Shown: positions 51,853-61,498, numbered from the stretch's first letter. The stretch is DNA of 64,000 bases from Mycobacterium paraseoulense (GCF_010731655.1 NZ_AP022619.1:5952001-6016000), one strand, 5' to 3'. The notes: generated by a model from the sequence alone, not told the origin. Translations and numbers: made by a program.

Positions 51853-52503
51853 TCAGCAGCTGGCCGAGTGAATCTTGGTCAGCAGCGCGGGGTCCGCGGG
51901 CTCGGTGGCGCCCGGGCGCAGCGTGGCCAGCACGGCATCGATGTCGTCGTTGTGGGCCAGGGCCGTGAAGTCGGTGCCCAGCGCGAGGTCGACGGAGGCG
52001 TCGGCGCGGTTGTCGTTGAACAGCTCCATGCACGGCGCCACCAGCCAGACCGCGGCCGCCGTGGCCTGGCCGGCCGTGCCGAAACGAATCTGACCCTGGC
52101 AGGTGAGCCGGGCGCCGGCATAAAGGGGATCGTTGGCGGCGGTCGGCTGGGCGAACCCGAGGTCTTTCATCGCGCCGGCGACGTCGCCGGCTTGTCCGCC
52201 GCGACCGCTGGCGTTGAGCACGCGAACCTTGGTGTCGGCGAGCTTGGCGGGCGGGACGTCCATCATCGCGCTGCGCGACACCTGTTCGCCGAGCTGAGCC
52301 GGTGCCGATCCGGCCGCTTGCGGCGGCGGGTTGCAGACCGCGACCTCGTGCACCTTCGCCGGCCGGGTCAGCGCGATGGTCCACACCACGGCGGTCGCCA
52401 CGATGAGGAAAATCACCACGACGATGGCGGGCCTGGGATTGCGGCGCCGGAAGGGCCGACCGTGCTTGTCGAAGGCGGTACCCTCGGTGATTTGCGCGAC
52501 CAC
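51853..52503 (-). CDS. cei: Envelope integrity protein Cei
   Basis: A 216-residue protein equivalent to Rv2700. A short cytoplasmic basic N-terminus is followed by one transmembrane helix (about 25-45, AIVVVIFLIVATAVVWTIAL). The extracellular alpha/beta domain of the LytR_C type starts near DTKVRVLNASGRGGQAG. Loss of Cei in M. tuberculosis makes the envelope leaky (family knowledge). TAGAGT lies 6 bases before the GTG (leaderless). Four cysteines outside the membrane may form disulfides. Confidence 0.9.
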   Translation of the reverse strand: MVAQITEGTAFDKHGRPFRRRNPRPAIVVVIFLIVATAVVWTIALTRPAKVHEVAVCNPPPQAAGSAPAQLGEQVSRSAMMDVPPAKLADTKVRVLNASGRGGQAGDVAGAMKDLGFAQPTAANDPLYAGARLTCQGQIRFGTAGQATAAAVWLVAPCMELFNDNRADASVDLALGTDFTALAHNDDIDAVLATLRPGATEPADPALLTKIHSASC

Positions 52504-52694
52504 ACGTGCACTCTAGTCGCACGCTAAACGCACTGTTCAAAGGCGAACGCAAGGCCCAGAATGATGGTGTGACGTAAATCACACATTAACGGGCCGCGAT
52601 CCGGGCACGAATCATTTGGTGGATGCGTTCGACGCTGGTACAAAGCGATGCTTGAGATTACGAGGGCATGAGGCAATAGGGCAGGGGAATAGGT

Positions 52695-52997
52695 ATGCCT
52701 ACCGACTATGACGCTCCACGGCGCACCGAGACCGACGATGTCTCGGAGGACTCGCTGGAGGAGCTCAAAGCGCGACGCAACGAGGCGGCTTCGGCCGTTG
52801 TCGACGTCGACGAATCTGAAACCGCTGAATCTTTTGAGTTGCCTGGCGCCGACCTGTCCGGGGAAGAACTGTCGGTTCGCGTCATTCCGAAGCAGGCCGA
52901 CGAGTTCACCTGCTCCAGTTGCTTTCTGGTGCAACACCGCAGCCGGCTGGCCAGCGAGAAGAACGGCCTGATGATCTGTACCGACTGCGCGGCTTGA
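52695..52997 (+). CDS. DUF4193 acidic zinc-ribbon protein (Rv2699c-like)
   Basis: A 100-residue protein. The N-terminal two thirds are acidic and probably disordered. The C-terminus has [16 protein letters not shown] and MICTDCAA, a four-cysteine zinc ribbon. DUF4193 is found throughout actinobacteria, is essential or near-essential in some, and has no assigned function. AGGGGAATAGGT precedes the ATG. Confidence 0.85.
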   Translation: MPTDYDAPRRTETDDVSEDSLEELKARRNEAASAVVDVDESETAESFELPGADLSGEELSVRVIPKQADEFTCSSCFLVQHRSRLASEKNGLMICTDCAA

Positions 52998-53010
52998 CCG
53001 TATTCCGGGG

Positions 53011-53496
53011 TCAGCTGCGCAGCGCCGACAGCACCCGCTCCGGATGGCGGCAACTGACCAGCCAGTACGGCGTCGGATCGTCCGGGTCGTCGAGCACGAC
53101 CAGGATCATCGGCCCCACCCATGCCCGATGCAGCACAAAAGCCGCGGGGTCGAGCTGGCGGCCCAGGGCCGCGGACTTGGCAGACCGGGCCACCTCGGCG
53201 GACCGGGAGATGACGGTGACCGGCAGGTGCGCCTCGCCGGCCCACAGCTCCACCCCGCCGGGGACGTTCGGATCGGCGATAACGCGGATCTCGACGCGGC
53301 CCAGCCACAACAGCGCGCCGGCCGCCACCGCGAAAAGCGTCGCGTATGGCAGCCAGGAAGGCCCGGGTGCGACACCCATGTTGACTTCGAAGGCGATGAG
53401 CCCCGCCAGGCCGAGGCCCAGCGGCCACCACCACCATGGCACCCACAGTCGTTCGCGATATCGCACGCTGTGCGGCGCGACGCGCGTACCGGACAC
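53011..53496 (-). CDS. DUF3093 membrane protein (Rv2698-like)
   Basis: A 161-residue protein with the DUF3093 start [20 protein letters not shown] leading into two transmembrane helices (about 22-65). A cytoplasmic beta-rich domain ends [11 protein letters not shown]. The GTG at 53496 was chosen because TACCCT is 7 bases upstream and the length then equals that of Rv2698 (161). It is divergent from dut, with overlapping -10 elements. Confidence 0.84.
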   Translation of the reverse strand: MSGTRVAPHSVRYRERLWVPWWWWPLGLGLAGLIAFEVNMGVAPGPSWLPYATLFAVAAGALLWLGRVEIRVIADPNVPGGVELWAGEAHLPVTVISRSAEVARSAKSAALGRQLDPAAFVLHRAWVGPMILVVLDDPDDPTPYWLVSCRHPERVLSALRS

Positions 53497-53503
53497 GCAG
53501 TCA

Positions 53504-53513
53504 AGGGTAATCT
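53504..53513. promoter_or_regulatory. Overlapping divergent -10 boxes between DUF3093 gene and dut
   Basis: AGGGTAATCT contains TACCCT on the minus strand (53509-53504, 7 bases from the DUF3093 GTG) and TAATCT on the plus strand (53508-53513, 8 bases from the dut GTG). The two share the central TA. Only 25 bases separate the two start codons. Confidence 0.6.
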
Positions 53514-53521
53514 GTGGCCCC

Positions 53522-53986
53522 GTGTCGACCAGTCTGGCCATCGTCCGCCTCGATCCCGAGCTTCCACTGCCCACGCGTGCCCACCAGGGCGACGCGGGGG
53601 TGGATCTCTACAGCGCGGAAGACCTCAAGCTGGAGCCCGGACGGCGCGCCCTGGTGCGCACGGGCGTGGCCGTCGCGATTCCGTTCGGGATGGTCGGCCT
53701 GGTTCACCCGCGTTCGGGATTGGCGTCGCGCGTGGGGCTTTCGATCGTCAACAGTCCGGGCACCATCGACGCGGGTTATCGCGGCGAGATCAAGGTCGCG
53801 CTGATCAATCTCGACCCGGCCGAGCCCATCGTGGTGCATCGTGGCGACCGCATCGCCCAGCTGCTCGTGCAGCGGGTCGAGCTGGTCGAGCTGGTCGAGG
53901 TGTCCTCGTTCGACGAGGCGGGCCTGGCCGAAACATCCCGTGGCGACGGTGGCCACGGTTCCTCCGGCGGACATGCGAGTTTGTGA
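53522..53986 (+). CDS. dut: dUTPase
   Basis: A 154-residue trimeric dUTP pyrophosphatase that keeps uracil out of DNA and provides dUMP for ThyX. The five motifs are visible: [36 protein letters not shown] and the mobile C-terminal [11 protein letters not shown]. The mycobacterial five-residue loop region is present. The GTG at 53522 gives the M. tuberculosis length. Its stop overlaps the next start (TGATG). Confidence 0.97.
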   Translation: MSTSLAIVRLDPELPLPTRAHQGDAGVDLYSAEDLKLEPGRRALVRTGVAVAIPFGMVGLVHPRSGLASRVGLSIVNSPGTIDAGYRGEIKVALINLDPAEPIVVHRGDRIAQLLVQRVELVELVEVSSFDEAGLAETSRGDGGHGSSGGHASL

Positions 53987-54726
53987 TGGCTATTGGCAGA
54001 CGTAAAGGTGACAGCGAACAGGCCGCGGACGACGTCGTCGTGAGCCAGCCCGGTGACGAGGCGCCCGATGAGATCGAAGAGCTCGAGGGGCCGTTCGACA
54101 TCGACGATTTCGACGACCCGTCGGTCGCGGAGCTGGCCCGCCTGGACCTGGGCTCGGTGCTCATTCCCATGCCGGAGGCGGGGCAACTCCAGGTCGAGCT
54201 GACCGAGACGGGGGTCCCGAGCGCGGTGTGGGTGGTCACCCCCAACGGCCGGTTCACCATCGCCGCCTACGCGGCGCCGAAGACGGGCGGCCTGTGGCGA
54301 GAAGTCGCCGGCGAGCTCGCCGATTCGCTGCGCAAGGACTCGGCCAAGGTCAGTATCAAGGACGGCCCGTGGGGCCGTGAAGTGGTTGGCTCGGCCTCCG
54401 GTGCGGTGCGCTTCATCGGGGTCGACGGGTACCGCTGGATGATCCGCTGCGTCATCAACGGCCCCCACGAGACGATGGAAGCCCTCGAGCAGGAGGCGCG
54501 GGCCGCGTTGGCGGACACCGTCGTTCGCCGCGGCGACACACCGCTTCCGGTGCGCACGCCGTTGACCGTGCAGCTGCCCGAGCCGATGGCGCAGCAATTG
54601 CGGGAAGCCGCGGCCGCCCAGCAGGCGCAGCAAGCCGAGGCTCAGCAGGGACCCGGCGAGCCGGCGGCGCGCCGCAGCGTCGAGGGCTCGGCCATGCAGC
54701 AGCTGCGCACCACCACCGGCGGCTAG
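53986..54726 (+). CDS. DUF3710 protein (Rv2696c-like)
   Basis: A 246-residue cytoplasmic protein with an acidic N-terminus, then GPFDIDDFDD and the DUF3710 core (LDLGSVLIPMPEAGQLQVEL, VTPNGRFTIAAYAAPKTGGLWREV, GVDGYRWMIRCVINGP). It ends in a Gln/Ala-rich tail. The function is unknown. Overlap with dut (TGATG) indicates coupled expression. It ends on a CTAG shared with the opposite hydrolase gene. Confidence 0.84.
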   Translation: MAIGRRKGDSEQAADDVVVSQPGDEAPDEIEELEGPFDIDDFDDPSVAELARLDLGSVLIPMPEAGQLQVELTETGVPSAVWVVTPNGRFTIAAYAAPKTGGLWREVAGELADSLRKDSAKVSIKDGPWGREVVGSASGAVRFIGVDGYRWMIRCVINGPHETMEALEQEARAALADTVVRRGDTPLPVRTPLTVQLPEPMAQQLREAAAAQQAQQAEAQQGPGEPAARRSVEGSAMQQLRTTTGG

Positions 54727-55496
54727 CCGACCTCGGCGAGCGCGGCCAGGCACGCCGCGCCCAGCGCGGCGGGGTCCGAGCCGATCTGGTCGAGTGTCAC
54801 CGTCCGCAGCGCCGCCCGCGGCGCGGCCTCGACCCATTCGACGGCGACCTGCACGGGATGGACGGGGTCGTCCACGGCGGCCGCCACGCCCAGCGGGGCG
54901 GCCAGCCGGGCCAGCTCCGCGTGGTTCGGCGCCACGAAGGCGGCGGCCTCGTCCATGGCGTCGGGCAACTGTGGCCACTGGGCGCGCCACGACCGGGCCA
55001 GCTCGTCGGCCAGCCACGGCGGGCTGGACGCCCGCATCTGGCCCGTCGTCGCCGTAAGCCCGTCAGCGCGCAGCTGAGCCGCCGTGTGCCGCGCGGCGAG
55101 GGCGGCGGGCGCCGCTTCCGGCGCCCCGGCCCAGGCCGGCAGCGCGGCCAGGACGGCGACCGCCTTGTCCGGGTGGAGCAGCGCCCAGGCGACCGCCACC
55201 GCCGCCCCGATCGACACGCCGCCGACGGCGATCGGGCCCGTGCGCGCGGCGGAATCCAACGCCGACAGGTACCCGTCGATCAACCGGTCCGGGCGGGGCG
55301 GCGCTGCCACCAGCACGGCGCCGGCCTCGCGCAACGGATTCGAAAACGCCCGGCGAACGTAGTCGTCGTCGGACCCGGTACCGGGCAACAACACGGTCGT
55401 GACACCCCGCAAATCGACAGGCACTCCCCGATAGTGACACCACGTTTGAGTCGGTTGGCGCGCGGGAACCAACAGGTCTACGGTGTCCGTTGGCAT
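54723..55496 (-). CDS. Alpha/beta hydrolase-like protein (Rv2695-like)
   Basis: A 257-residue protein with an alpha/beta hydrolase layout. LLPGTGSDDDYV sits in the oxyanion position and GGVSIGAAVAV provides a probable nucleophile serine. A DPVHPVQVAVEW segment near the end could give acid and histidine. The triad is therefore plausible but not certain. The substrate is unknown. It is convergent with the DUF3710 gene. Confidence 0.78.
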   Translation of the reverse strand: MPTDTVDLLVPARQPTQTWCHYRGVPVDLRGVTTVLLPGTGSDDDYVRRAFSNPLREAGAVLVAAPPRPDRLIDGYLSALDSAARTGPIAVGGVSIGAAVAVAWALLHPDKAVAVLAALPAWAGAPEAAPAALAARHTAAQLRADGLTATTGQMRASSPPWLADELARSWRAQWPQLPDAMDEAAAFVAPNHAELARLAAPLGVAAAVDDPVHPVQVAVEWVEAAPRAALRTVTLDQIGSDPAALGAACLAALAEVG

Positions 55497-55538
55497 AAGT
55501 GGAAGCGCCGAGGCTTATCAGCATTGTCAGGAGTGGCC

Positions 55539-55907
55539 ATGGGGGCCCAAGGATATCTTCGCCGGCTCAGCCGCCGTTTGACGGAGGCGCCGGAGCAACG
55601 CGACTCCGAAGAGTTGTCCGACGAGGCAGCGCTTACCGGCGCACAACGCGCAGTCGATTGCGAGCGTGGCCAAGAGGTCACCATGATCGGCACCCTGCGC
55701 AGCGTGGAATGTAACGGCAAGGCGTGTGCGGGCGGTGTCCGCGCCGAGCTGTTCGACGGCAGCGACACCGTCACTCTGGTCTGGCTGGGCCAGCGCCGGA
55801 TACCCGGCATCGACTCGGGCCGCAAACTGCGGGTGCGGGGCCGGCTGGGCGAGCTGGAGAACGGCAGCAAGGCCATCTACAACCCGCACTACGAAATTCA
55901 GCGGTGA
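55539..55907 (+). CDS. OB-fold nucleic-acid-binding protein (Rv2694c-like)
   Basis: A 122-residue protein. The N-terminus is helical and the rest forms an OB fold with GQEVTMIGTLRSVE, VTLVWLGQRRIPGI and LRVRGRLGELENGSKAIYNPHYEI, of the type found in RecG and aminoacyl-tRNA synthetases. It probably binds RNA or single-stranded DNA. The ATG at 55539 follows CAGGAGTGGCC and the length matches Rv2694c. The stop overlaps the next gene (GTGA). Confidence 0.85.
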   Translation: MGAQGYLRRLSRRLTEAPEQRDSEELSDEAALTGAQRAVDCERGQEVTMIGTLRSVECNGKACAGGVRAELFDGSDTVTLVWLGQRRIPGIDSGRKLRVRGRLGELENGSKAIYNPHYEIQR

Positions 55908-56626
55908 CGCGACCCGGCGACTTGGGGTCGGCTCCGGGACCCCATGAGTCGGGCTCGCCCGACCGCACGAACACCACCCGCGTCACGCCGGAACGCCTGC
56001 TGGCACAGGTGGGTGGGGTCAGCGGCGTCATCTATTCGTCGCTGCCCGTTGTGATCTTCGTCATTGCCTCTTCGGTGTCGGGCTTGTTCGTCGCGATCGC
56101 GTCCGCGCTGGCCGTCGCCGCACTCGTCCTGCTGTGGCGGCTGATTCGGCGGGAATCGCCGCAGCCGGCGTTCTCCGGGTTCTTCGGCGTCGCCATCTGT
56201 GCGCTCGTCGCCTACATCGTCGGGGAGTCCAAGGGCTACTTCCTGATGGGCATTTGGATGTCGCTGCTGTGGGCGGTGGTTGTCGCGGTGTCGGTGGTCA
56301 TCCGGCGGCCTCTGGTCGGCTACGTGTGGGGCTGGGCCAGCGGGCGCGGTCGCGGCTGGCGCGACGTACCCCGGGCCGTCTACGCGTTCGACATCGCCTC
56401 GATCTGCTGGGTGCTGGTCTTCGCCGCCCGGTTCGTCGTCCAGGGGCTGCTCTACGACGCCAACCGGACCGGTTGGCTGGCGGTGGCGCGGATCGCGATG
56501 GGGTGGCCGCTGACCGTGGCGGCAGCGCTGGCGACCTACGCGGCCATCAAGTCGGTGCAACGCGCCGTGCCGGCGGCCGGCGACCCCGGCGTCCAGCTCG
56601 AGGCCGGTCCGGTCCGCGACAACTAG
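55904..56626 (+). CDS. DUF3159 membrane protein (Rv2693c-like)
   Basis: A 240-residue protein with about six predicted transmembrane helices. It starts TPERLLAQVGGVSGVIYSSLPVVIF and has VWGWASGRGRGWRDVPRA in a loop, both typical of DUF3159. The function is unknown. The GTG overlaps the stop of the OB-fold gene. It ends on CTAG shared with the stop of ceoC. Confidence 0.83.
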   Translation: MTRPGDLGSAPGPHESGSPDRTNTTRVTPERLLAQVGGVSGVIYSSLPVVIFVIASSVSGLFVAIASALAVAALVLLWRLIRRESPQPAFSGFFGVAICALVAYIVGESKGYFLMGIWMSLLWAVVVAVSVVIRRPLVGYVWGWASGRGRGWRDVPRAVYAFDIASICWVLVFAARFVVQGLLYDANRTGWLAVARIAMGWPLTVAAALATYAAIKSVQRAVPAAGDPGVQLEAGPVRDN

Positions 56627-57300
56627 TCGTCCAGCGCCGGGCCGTCCGGCAGCAGCAGCTTGCGCAAGTCCTCTTCGGCCTCGGCGGCGGCGACGAAGAG
56701 CAGCTCGTCGCCGCCTTCCAGCGGCTCGTCCGCCTCGGGCACGATCACCCGGGGGCCGCGCAGGATGGTGACCAGCGCGGCGTCGCGGGGCAGTTGCAGC
56801 CGGCGCACCGGCTTGCCGCCCCACGGGGTGTCGTCGGGCAGGGTGATCTCGACGAGGTTGGCCTGCCCCCGGCGGAACTCCATGAGCCGCACCAGATCAC
56901 CGACTGCGACGGCCTCCTCGATCAGCGAGGCCAGCATGCGCGGCGTGGACACCGCCACGTCTACGCCCCAGGCGTCGGTGAACAACCATTCGTTGCGGGG
57001 GTCGTTCACCCGGGCCACCACCCGGGGCACCGCGAATTCGGTCTTGGCCAGCAGGCTGAGCACGACGTTGGCCTTGTCGTCGCCGGTTGCGGCCACCACC
57101 ACGTCGAACTCCTGCAGGTGCACCGATTCCAGCAGGCTCAGCTCGCAGGCGTCACCGAGCCGCCAATGCGCGGCCGGGATGGCGTCGACGTCGACGTGGT
57201 CGGGGTTGCGCTCGATGAGCGTGACCTCGTGGCCGTTGCCGACGAGCTCGCGACTGACGGAACGGCCGACCGCGCCGGCCCCGGCGACAGCTACCTTCAT
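56623..57300 (-). CDS. ceoC: Trk-type potassium regulatory protein CeoC
   Basis: A 225-residue KTN/RCK protein. The N-terminal NAD(H)-binding Rossmann domain has VAVAGAGAVGRS (3-14) and acidic LIERNPD. A TrkA_C domain follows at about residues 135-215. Such proteins gate potassium channels or transporters in response to nucleotides. No TrkH/KtrB membrane subunit is encoded in the window. It lies 12 bases after ceoB, so the two form an operon. Also annotated trkB in M. tuberculosis (Rv2692). Confidence 0.92.
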   Translation of the reverse strand: MKVAVAGAGAVGRSVSRELVGNGHEVTLIERNPDHVDVDAIPAAHWRLGDACELSLLESVHLQEFDVVVAATGDDKANVVLSLLAKTEFAVPRVVARVNDPRNEWLFTDAWGVDVAVSTPRMLASLIEEAVAVGDLVRLMEFRRGQANLVEITLPDDTPWGGKPVRRLQLPRDAALVTILRGPRVIVPEADEPLEGGDELLFVAAAEAEEDLRKLLLPDGPALDD

Positions 57301-57312
57301 GTTCGCCGCTCC

Positions 57313-57978
57313 TTAAGAGTCTTCACTGGGTGGCATCGCCGCGATGGCCACGGCTTCGGCGGCGCGGCCCGAGATCGCGGCCACGTAGACCTGATCGCCG
57401 GCCTGGATGACCGATTTCGGTTCCGGCAGGACGCCGGCGCCGAACCGGATCAGGAACGCGACGCGCGCGCCGGTGGCCTGCTCGAGATCGGTGACCCGGT
57501 GCCCGATCCACTCCTCGTGCAGGACGACCTCGGCGACGGCCACCGTGCCGGTCGGGTCCCGCCATTTGGCGGTCTCGGTGTCCCGCAGCAGCGCGTTGAG
57601 CAGGCGGTCGGTGGTCCAGGGCACGGTGGCGATCGTGGGGATGCCGAGGCGTTCGTAGACCTCGGCGCGCTTGGCGTCGTAAATCCGGGCGACGACGCGC
57701 TTGACGCCGAACGTCTCCCGCGCCAGTCGCGCCGAGATGATGTTCGAGTTATCCCCGGATGACACGGCGGCAAACGCGTCCGCCTCCTCGATGCCGGCCC
57801 TTAGCAACACGTCGCGGTCGAACCCCTGGCCCAGCACCCGCTCGCCGGCGTACTCGGGGCTGAGCCGGTTGAAGGCGGTGCTGTCGCGGTCGATGACGGC
57901 GACGTCGTGGCCGATCCGCGACAGCCCGTCGGCCACCGAGGAACCGACGCGGCCGCAGCCCATCACCACTACTCGCAC
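57313..57978 (-). CDS. ceoB: Trk-type potassium regulatory protein CeoB
   Basis: A 221-residue paralogue of CeoC. It has the Rossmann motif VVMGCGRVGSSVADGLSRIG (4-23), the acidic VIDRD, then VSSGDNSNIISARLARE, and a TrkA_C domain near 135-210. The GTG at 57978 follows AGAGGAACC and matches the known start MRVVVMGCG. It is first in the operon with ceoC and divergent from the KimA-like symporter, 134 bases away. Also called trkA (Rv2691). Confidence 0.92.
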   Translation of the reverse strand: MRVVVMGCGRVGSSVADGLSRIGHDVAVIDRDSTAFNRLSPEYAGERVLGQGFDRDVLLRAGIEEADAFAAVSSGDNSNIISARLARETFGVKRVVARIYDAKRAEVYERLGIPTIATVPWTTDRLLNALLRDTETAKWRDPTGTVAVAEVVLHEEWIGHRVTDLEQATGARVAFLIRFGAGVLPEPKSVIQAGDQVYVAAISGRAAEAVAIAAMPPSEDS

Positions 57979-58112
57979 TGCGGTTCCTCTCGGCTGTGTC
58001 CTGTGTCCTGCGTCCCAATCGGCAACCCACGTCGGCCAGCCGATTTCGCGTCGGCAAACATTCTCACCTACGAAGCTACCGCCAAACCCTTGTGGGCTTA
58101 CTCTTGGCTCTC

Positions 58113-60107
58113 GTGTCCAAACTTTCAACCGCAGCGCGCCGGTTGCTGATCGGCCGGCCATTTCGCAGCGACCGGCTGAGCCATACCCTGCTGCCCAAAC
58201 GGATCGCCCTGCCGGTGTTCGCCTCCGATGCGCTGTCCTCGGTGGCGTACGCGCCCGAGGAAATCTTCCTGATGCTCTCCGTGGCAGGGGTGGCCGCCTA
58301 CTCGCTGGCGCCGTGGATCGGTCTTGCCGTCGCGGCGGTCATGCTCGTCGTGGTGGCCAGCTACCGGCAGAACGTGCACGCCTACCCGTCTGGCGGGGGC
58401 GACTACGAGGTGGTCACCACCAATCTCGGCGACACCGCCGGCCTGGTGGTAGCCAGCGCTCTGCTCGTGGATTATGTACTCACCGTGGCCGTTTCGACCG
58501 CGTCGGCGATGTCGAACATCGGCTCCGCGATCCCGATCGTGGCCGAGCACAAGGTGTTCTTCTGCGTGGCGGCCATCCTGCTGGTGATGGCGATGAACCT
58601 GCGCGGCGTCCGCGAGTCCGGGGTGGCTTTCGCCATTCCGACCTACGCGTTCATCATCGGCTTGACCGTCATGATCGGTTGGGGACTTTTCCGGGTCTTC
58701 GTGCTCGCCGATCCGCTGCGGGCCGAATCCGCCGGTTTCCAGATGCATGCCGAAAACGGGAAGGTCATCGGTTTCGCTTTGGCATTCCTGGTGGCGCGGT
58801 CGTTCTCCTCGGGATGCGCGGCGCTGACCGGTGTGGAGGCGATCAGCAACGGGGTGCCGGCGTTTCAGAAGCCGAAGTCGCGCAACGCCGCCACCACACT
58901 GCTGATGCTGGGCGCGATCGCGGTGAGCCTGTTTATGGGAATGATCCTGCTTGCCAAGAAGACCGGTGTCCAAGTCGTCGACGACCCGGTCAGGCAGCTG
59001 GCGGGGACACCGCCGCACTACTACCAGAAGACTCTGGTCGCGCAGCTCGCCCAGGTGGTGTTCGGGAGCTTCCACATCGGCTTCCTGCTGATCGCGACCG
59101 TGACCGCCCTCATCCTGGTGCTGGCGGCCAACACCGCGTTCAACGGGTTCCCGGTGCTCGGCTCAATCCTGGCGCAGCACAGCTACCTTCCGCGCCAGCT
59201 GCACACCCGCGGGGACCGGTTGGCGTTCTCCAATGGGATCCTGTTCCTGTCCGGGGCGGCTCTGCTGGCGATCATCGCGTTCCGTGCCGAGCTCAGCGCG
59301 CTGATCCAGCTCTACATCGTCGGCGTGTTCATCTCGTTCACGCTGAGCCAGATCGGCATGGTCCGGCACTGGACACGGTTGCTGCGCACCGAGACCGATC
59401 CGCAGATACGGCGCAAGATGATGCGCTCGCGGGTGGTTAACACCATCGGATTGCTTGCCACCGGAGCGGTTTTGCTAGTCGTCCTGGTCACCAAGTTCGT
59501 CGCCGGCGCATGGATCGCGTTGTTCGCCATGGGTTTGCTGTTCGGCATCATGAAGATGATCCACCGGCACTACGGCACGGTCAGCCGGGAACTGGAGGAG
59601 CAGGCCGCCGCCCAGCACGACGTGGTGTTGCCCAGCCGCAATCACGCCCTGGTGCTGGTGTCCAAGCTGCATCTGCCGACGCTGCGCGCCCTGGCGTACG
59701 CCCGCGCGACCCGTCCGGATACGCTCGAGGCGCTCACCGTCAGCGTCGACGAGGGCGAGACCCGCGAGTTGGTGCACCAGTGGGAAGAGAGCGACATCAG
59801 CGTGCCGCTCAAGGTCATCGCCTCGCCCTACCGGGAAATCACCCGTCCCATACTCGAATACGTCAAGCGGGTGAGCAAAGAGTCGCCGCGCACCGTGGTC
59901 ACCGTGTTCATTCCCGAGTACGTGGTGGGGCATTGGTGGGAGCAGGCGCTGCACAACCAGAGCGCGCTGCGGCTCAAGGGCCGGCTGTTGTTCATGCCGA
60001 ATGTGATGGTGACTTCTGTTCCGTGGCAACTGAGTTCGTCGGAACGACTCCAAGCGCTGCAGCCGCATGCCGCCCCGGGTGACGCTCGTCGGGGAATCTT
60101 CGATTGA
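58113..60107 (+). CDS. APC-superfamily permease, KimA-like potassium symporter
   Basis: A 664-residue protein equivalent to Rv2690c. Twelve membrane helices (residues about 35-480) are followed by a cytoplasmic domain of about 180 residues. The segment VFASDALSSVAYAPEE aligns with the KimA K+-site segment of Bacillus subtilis, with D39 and Y46 in the spacing of D36 and Y43. SSGCxALTGVEAISN is also shared. KimA is a c-di-AMP-controlled K+/H+ symporter, and that function is inferred here. TACTCT lies 8 bases before the GTG. The next gene overlaps as TTGA. Confidence 0.85.
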   Translation: MSKLSTAARRLLIGRPFRSDRLSHTLLPKRIALPVFASDALSSVAYAPEEIFLMLSVAGVAAYSLAPWIGLAVAAVMLVVVASYRQNVHAYPSGGGDYEVVTTNLGDTAGLVVASALLVDYVLTVAVSTASAMSNIGSAIPIVAEHKVFFCVAAILLVMAMNLRGVRESGVAFAIPTYAFIIGLTVMIGWGLFRVFVLADPLRAESAGFQMHAENGKVIGFALAFLVARSFSSGCAALTGVEAISNGVPAFQKPKSRNAATTLLMLGAIAVSLFMGMILLAKKTGVQVVDDPVRQLAGTPPHYYQKTLVAQLAQVVFGSFHIGFLLIATVTALILVLAANTAFNGFPVLGSILAQHSYLPRQLHTRGDRLAFSNGILFLSGAALLAIIAFRAELSALIQLYIVGVFISFTLSQIGMVRHWTRLLRTETDPQIRRKMMRSRVVNTIGLLATGAVLLVVLVTKFVAGAWIALFAMGLLFGIMKMIHRHYGTVSRELEEQAAAQHDVVLPSRNHALVLVSKLHLPTLRALAYARATRPDTLEALTVSVDEGETRELVHQWEESDISVPLKVIASPYREITRPILEYVKRVSKESPRTVVTVFIPEYVVGHWWEQALHNQSALRLKGRLLFMPNVMVTSVPWQLSSSERLQALQPHAAPGDARRGIFD

Positions 60108-61330
60108 CCCGCGAACCACCACGCCGCGCGCCCAACGCGACGCTGCCCCCATGCGACGAGCTGACGTTGGTCACCGGCGCCCCGGCCAACGGCGGTAGCT
60201 GCGTGGCGCACCACGAGGGGCGCGTGGTGTTCGTCCGCTACGCGCTGCCGGGTGAGCGGGTGCGGGTCCGGGTGACCGCCGACCGCGGATCTTATTGGCA
60301 CGCAGAGGTTGTCGAGGTGCTGGAGCCGTCGGCCGACCGCATCGAGTCGCTGTGCTCCATCGCCGGGGTGGACGGGGCCGGGTGCTGTGACTTGGCGTTC
60401 GCCGCCCCGGAGGCGGCCCGCGCGCTCAAGGCGCAGGTGGTGGCCAACCAGCTGGAGCGGCTGGGCGGGTACCGCTGGAAGGGTGCGGCCGAACCGCTGG
60501 CGGACTGCGGGCCGACGGGCTGGCGCACCCGCGTCCGGCTCGACGTCGGGGCGGACGGCCGGCCCGGCTTTCACCGGTATCACAGCGACGAGCTGATGAC
60601 CGACCTGCGCTGCGCGCAGTTGCCGGCCGGCATGCTCGACGGGCTCGCCGACTCCAAGTGGCCGCCGACCGCGCAGGTGCATGTGGTCGTGGACGATGAC
60701 GGTGCGCGCCACATGGTGCGCACGCTGCGACAGGGCCGACGGACGGCGACCAAGGTGATGGAGGGCCGCTACGAGGCGGTGCAGCGGGTGGACGGGCGCA
60801 GCTGGCAGATCCCCGTGACGGCCTTCTGGCAGGCGCACCGCGGCGCGGCCACGCTGTACAGCCGGCTGGTCGCCGACTGGGCGCAGGTCGGCGCGGGCAT
60901 GACCGCCTGGGACCTCTACGGCGGCGCGGGCGTTTTCGCCGCCGCCCTGGGCGCCGCGGTCGGGGAGTCCGGGCGGGTGTTGACCGTCGACACCTCGCGC
61001 GCGGCCACGCGGGCCGCCCGCGTCGCGCTCGATGACCTGCCACAGGTGCAGGTCGTCACCGACTCGGTGCGGCGGGCGCTCGGCGCGCAACGGGCGAGCG
61101 CCGACGTGGCGGTCCTGGACCCGCCGCGGGCCGGCGCCGGACGCGAAGTCATCGATCTACTGGCCGGCGCCGGCGTCGGCCGGATAGTCCACATCGGTTG
61201 CGAGGCAGCGTCTTTCGCTCGCGACGTCGGACTCTACCTCGGCCATGGCTATGCCGTCGAGAAGATCAAGGTGTTCGACGCCTTCCCGCTCACCCACCAC
61301 AGCGAATGCGTCGCGCTGCTGACGCGCTAG
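60104..61330 (+). CDS. TRAM-domain 23S rRNA/tRNA uracil methyltransferase
   Basis: A 408-residue TrmA/RumA-type RNA (uracil-5-)methyltransferase (Rv2689c-like). An N-terminal TRAM domain (about 18-72) is followed by a central domain with cysteines (SLCSIAG … GCCDLAF) that may hold an Fe-S cluster. The SAM domain has WDLYGGAGVFAAALG (about 269-283) and DPPRAGAG. The catalytic cysteine is in HIGCEAASFARDV. Which uridine is modified cannot be told. The start is TTG at 60104, overlapping the stop of the symporter gene as TTGA. Confidence 0.87.
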   Translation: MTREPPRRAPNATLPPCDELTLVTGAPANGGSCVAHHEGRVVFVRYALPGERVRVRVTADRGSYWHAEVVEVLEPSADRIESLCSIAGVDGAGCCDLAFAAPEAARALKAQVVANQLERLGGYRWKGAAEPLADCGPTGWRTRVRLDVGADGRPGFHRYHSDELMTDLRCAQLPAGMLDGLADSKWPPTAQVHVVVDDDGARHMVRTLRQGRRTATKVMEGRYEAVQRVDGRSWQIPVTAFWQAHRGAATLYSRLVADWAQVGAGMTAWDLYGGAGVFAAALGAAVGESGRVLTVDTSRAATRAARVALDDLPQVQVVTDSVRRALGAQRASADVAVLDPPRAGAGREVIDLLAGAGVGRIVHIGCEAASFARDVGLYLGHGYAVEKIKVFDAFPLTHHSECVALLTR

Positions 61331-61498
61331 GCGGCGCAGCCGCACCGCCTCTGCGGGTGCGGTGCCCCGAGACCGGCTAGACTCCGTCGCGGTGTGCCGG
61401 GAAGTCTGGTCGGCGATGTCCTCGATGTGCTTGTCGACCAACCGAAAGGCACGAGTGCCCACCGCCAAAGCGCCGTCCCGTCTCCGGGTGCCGCGATC

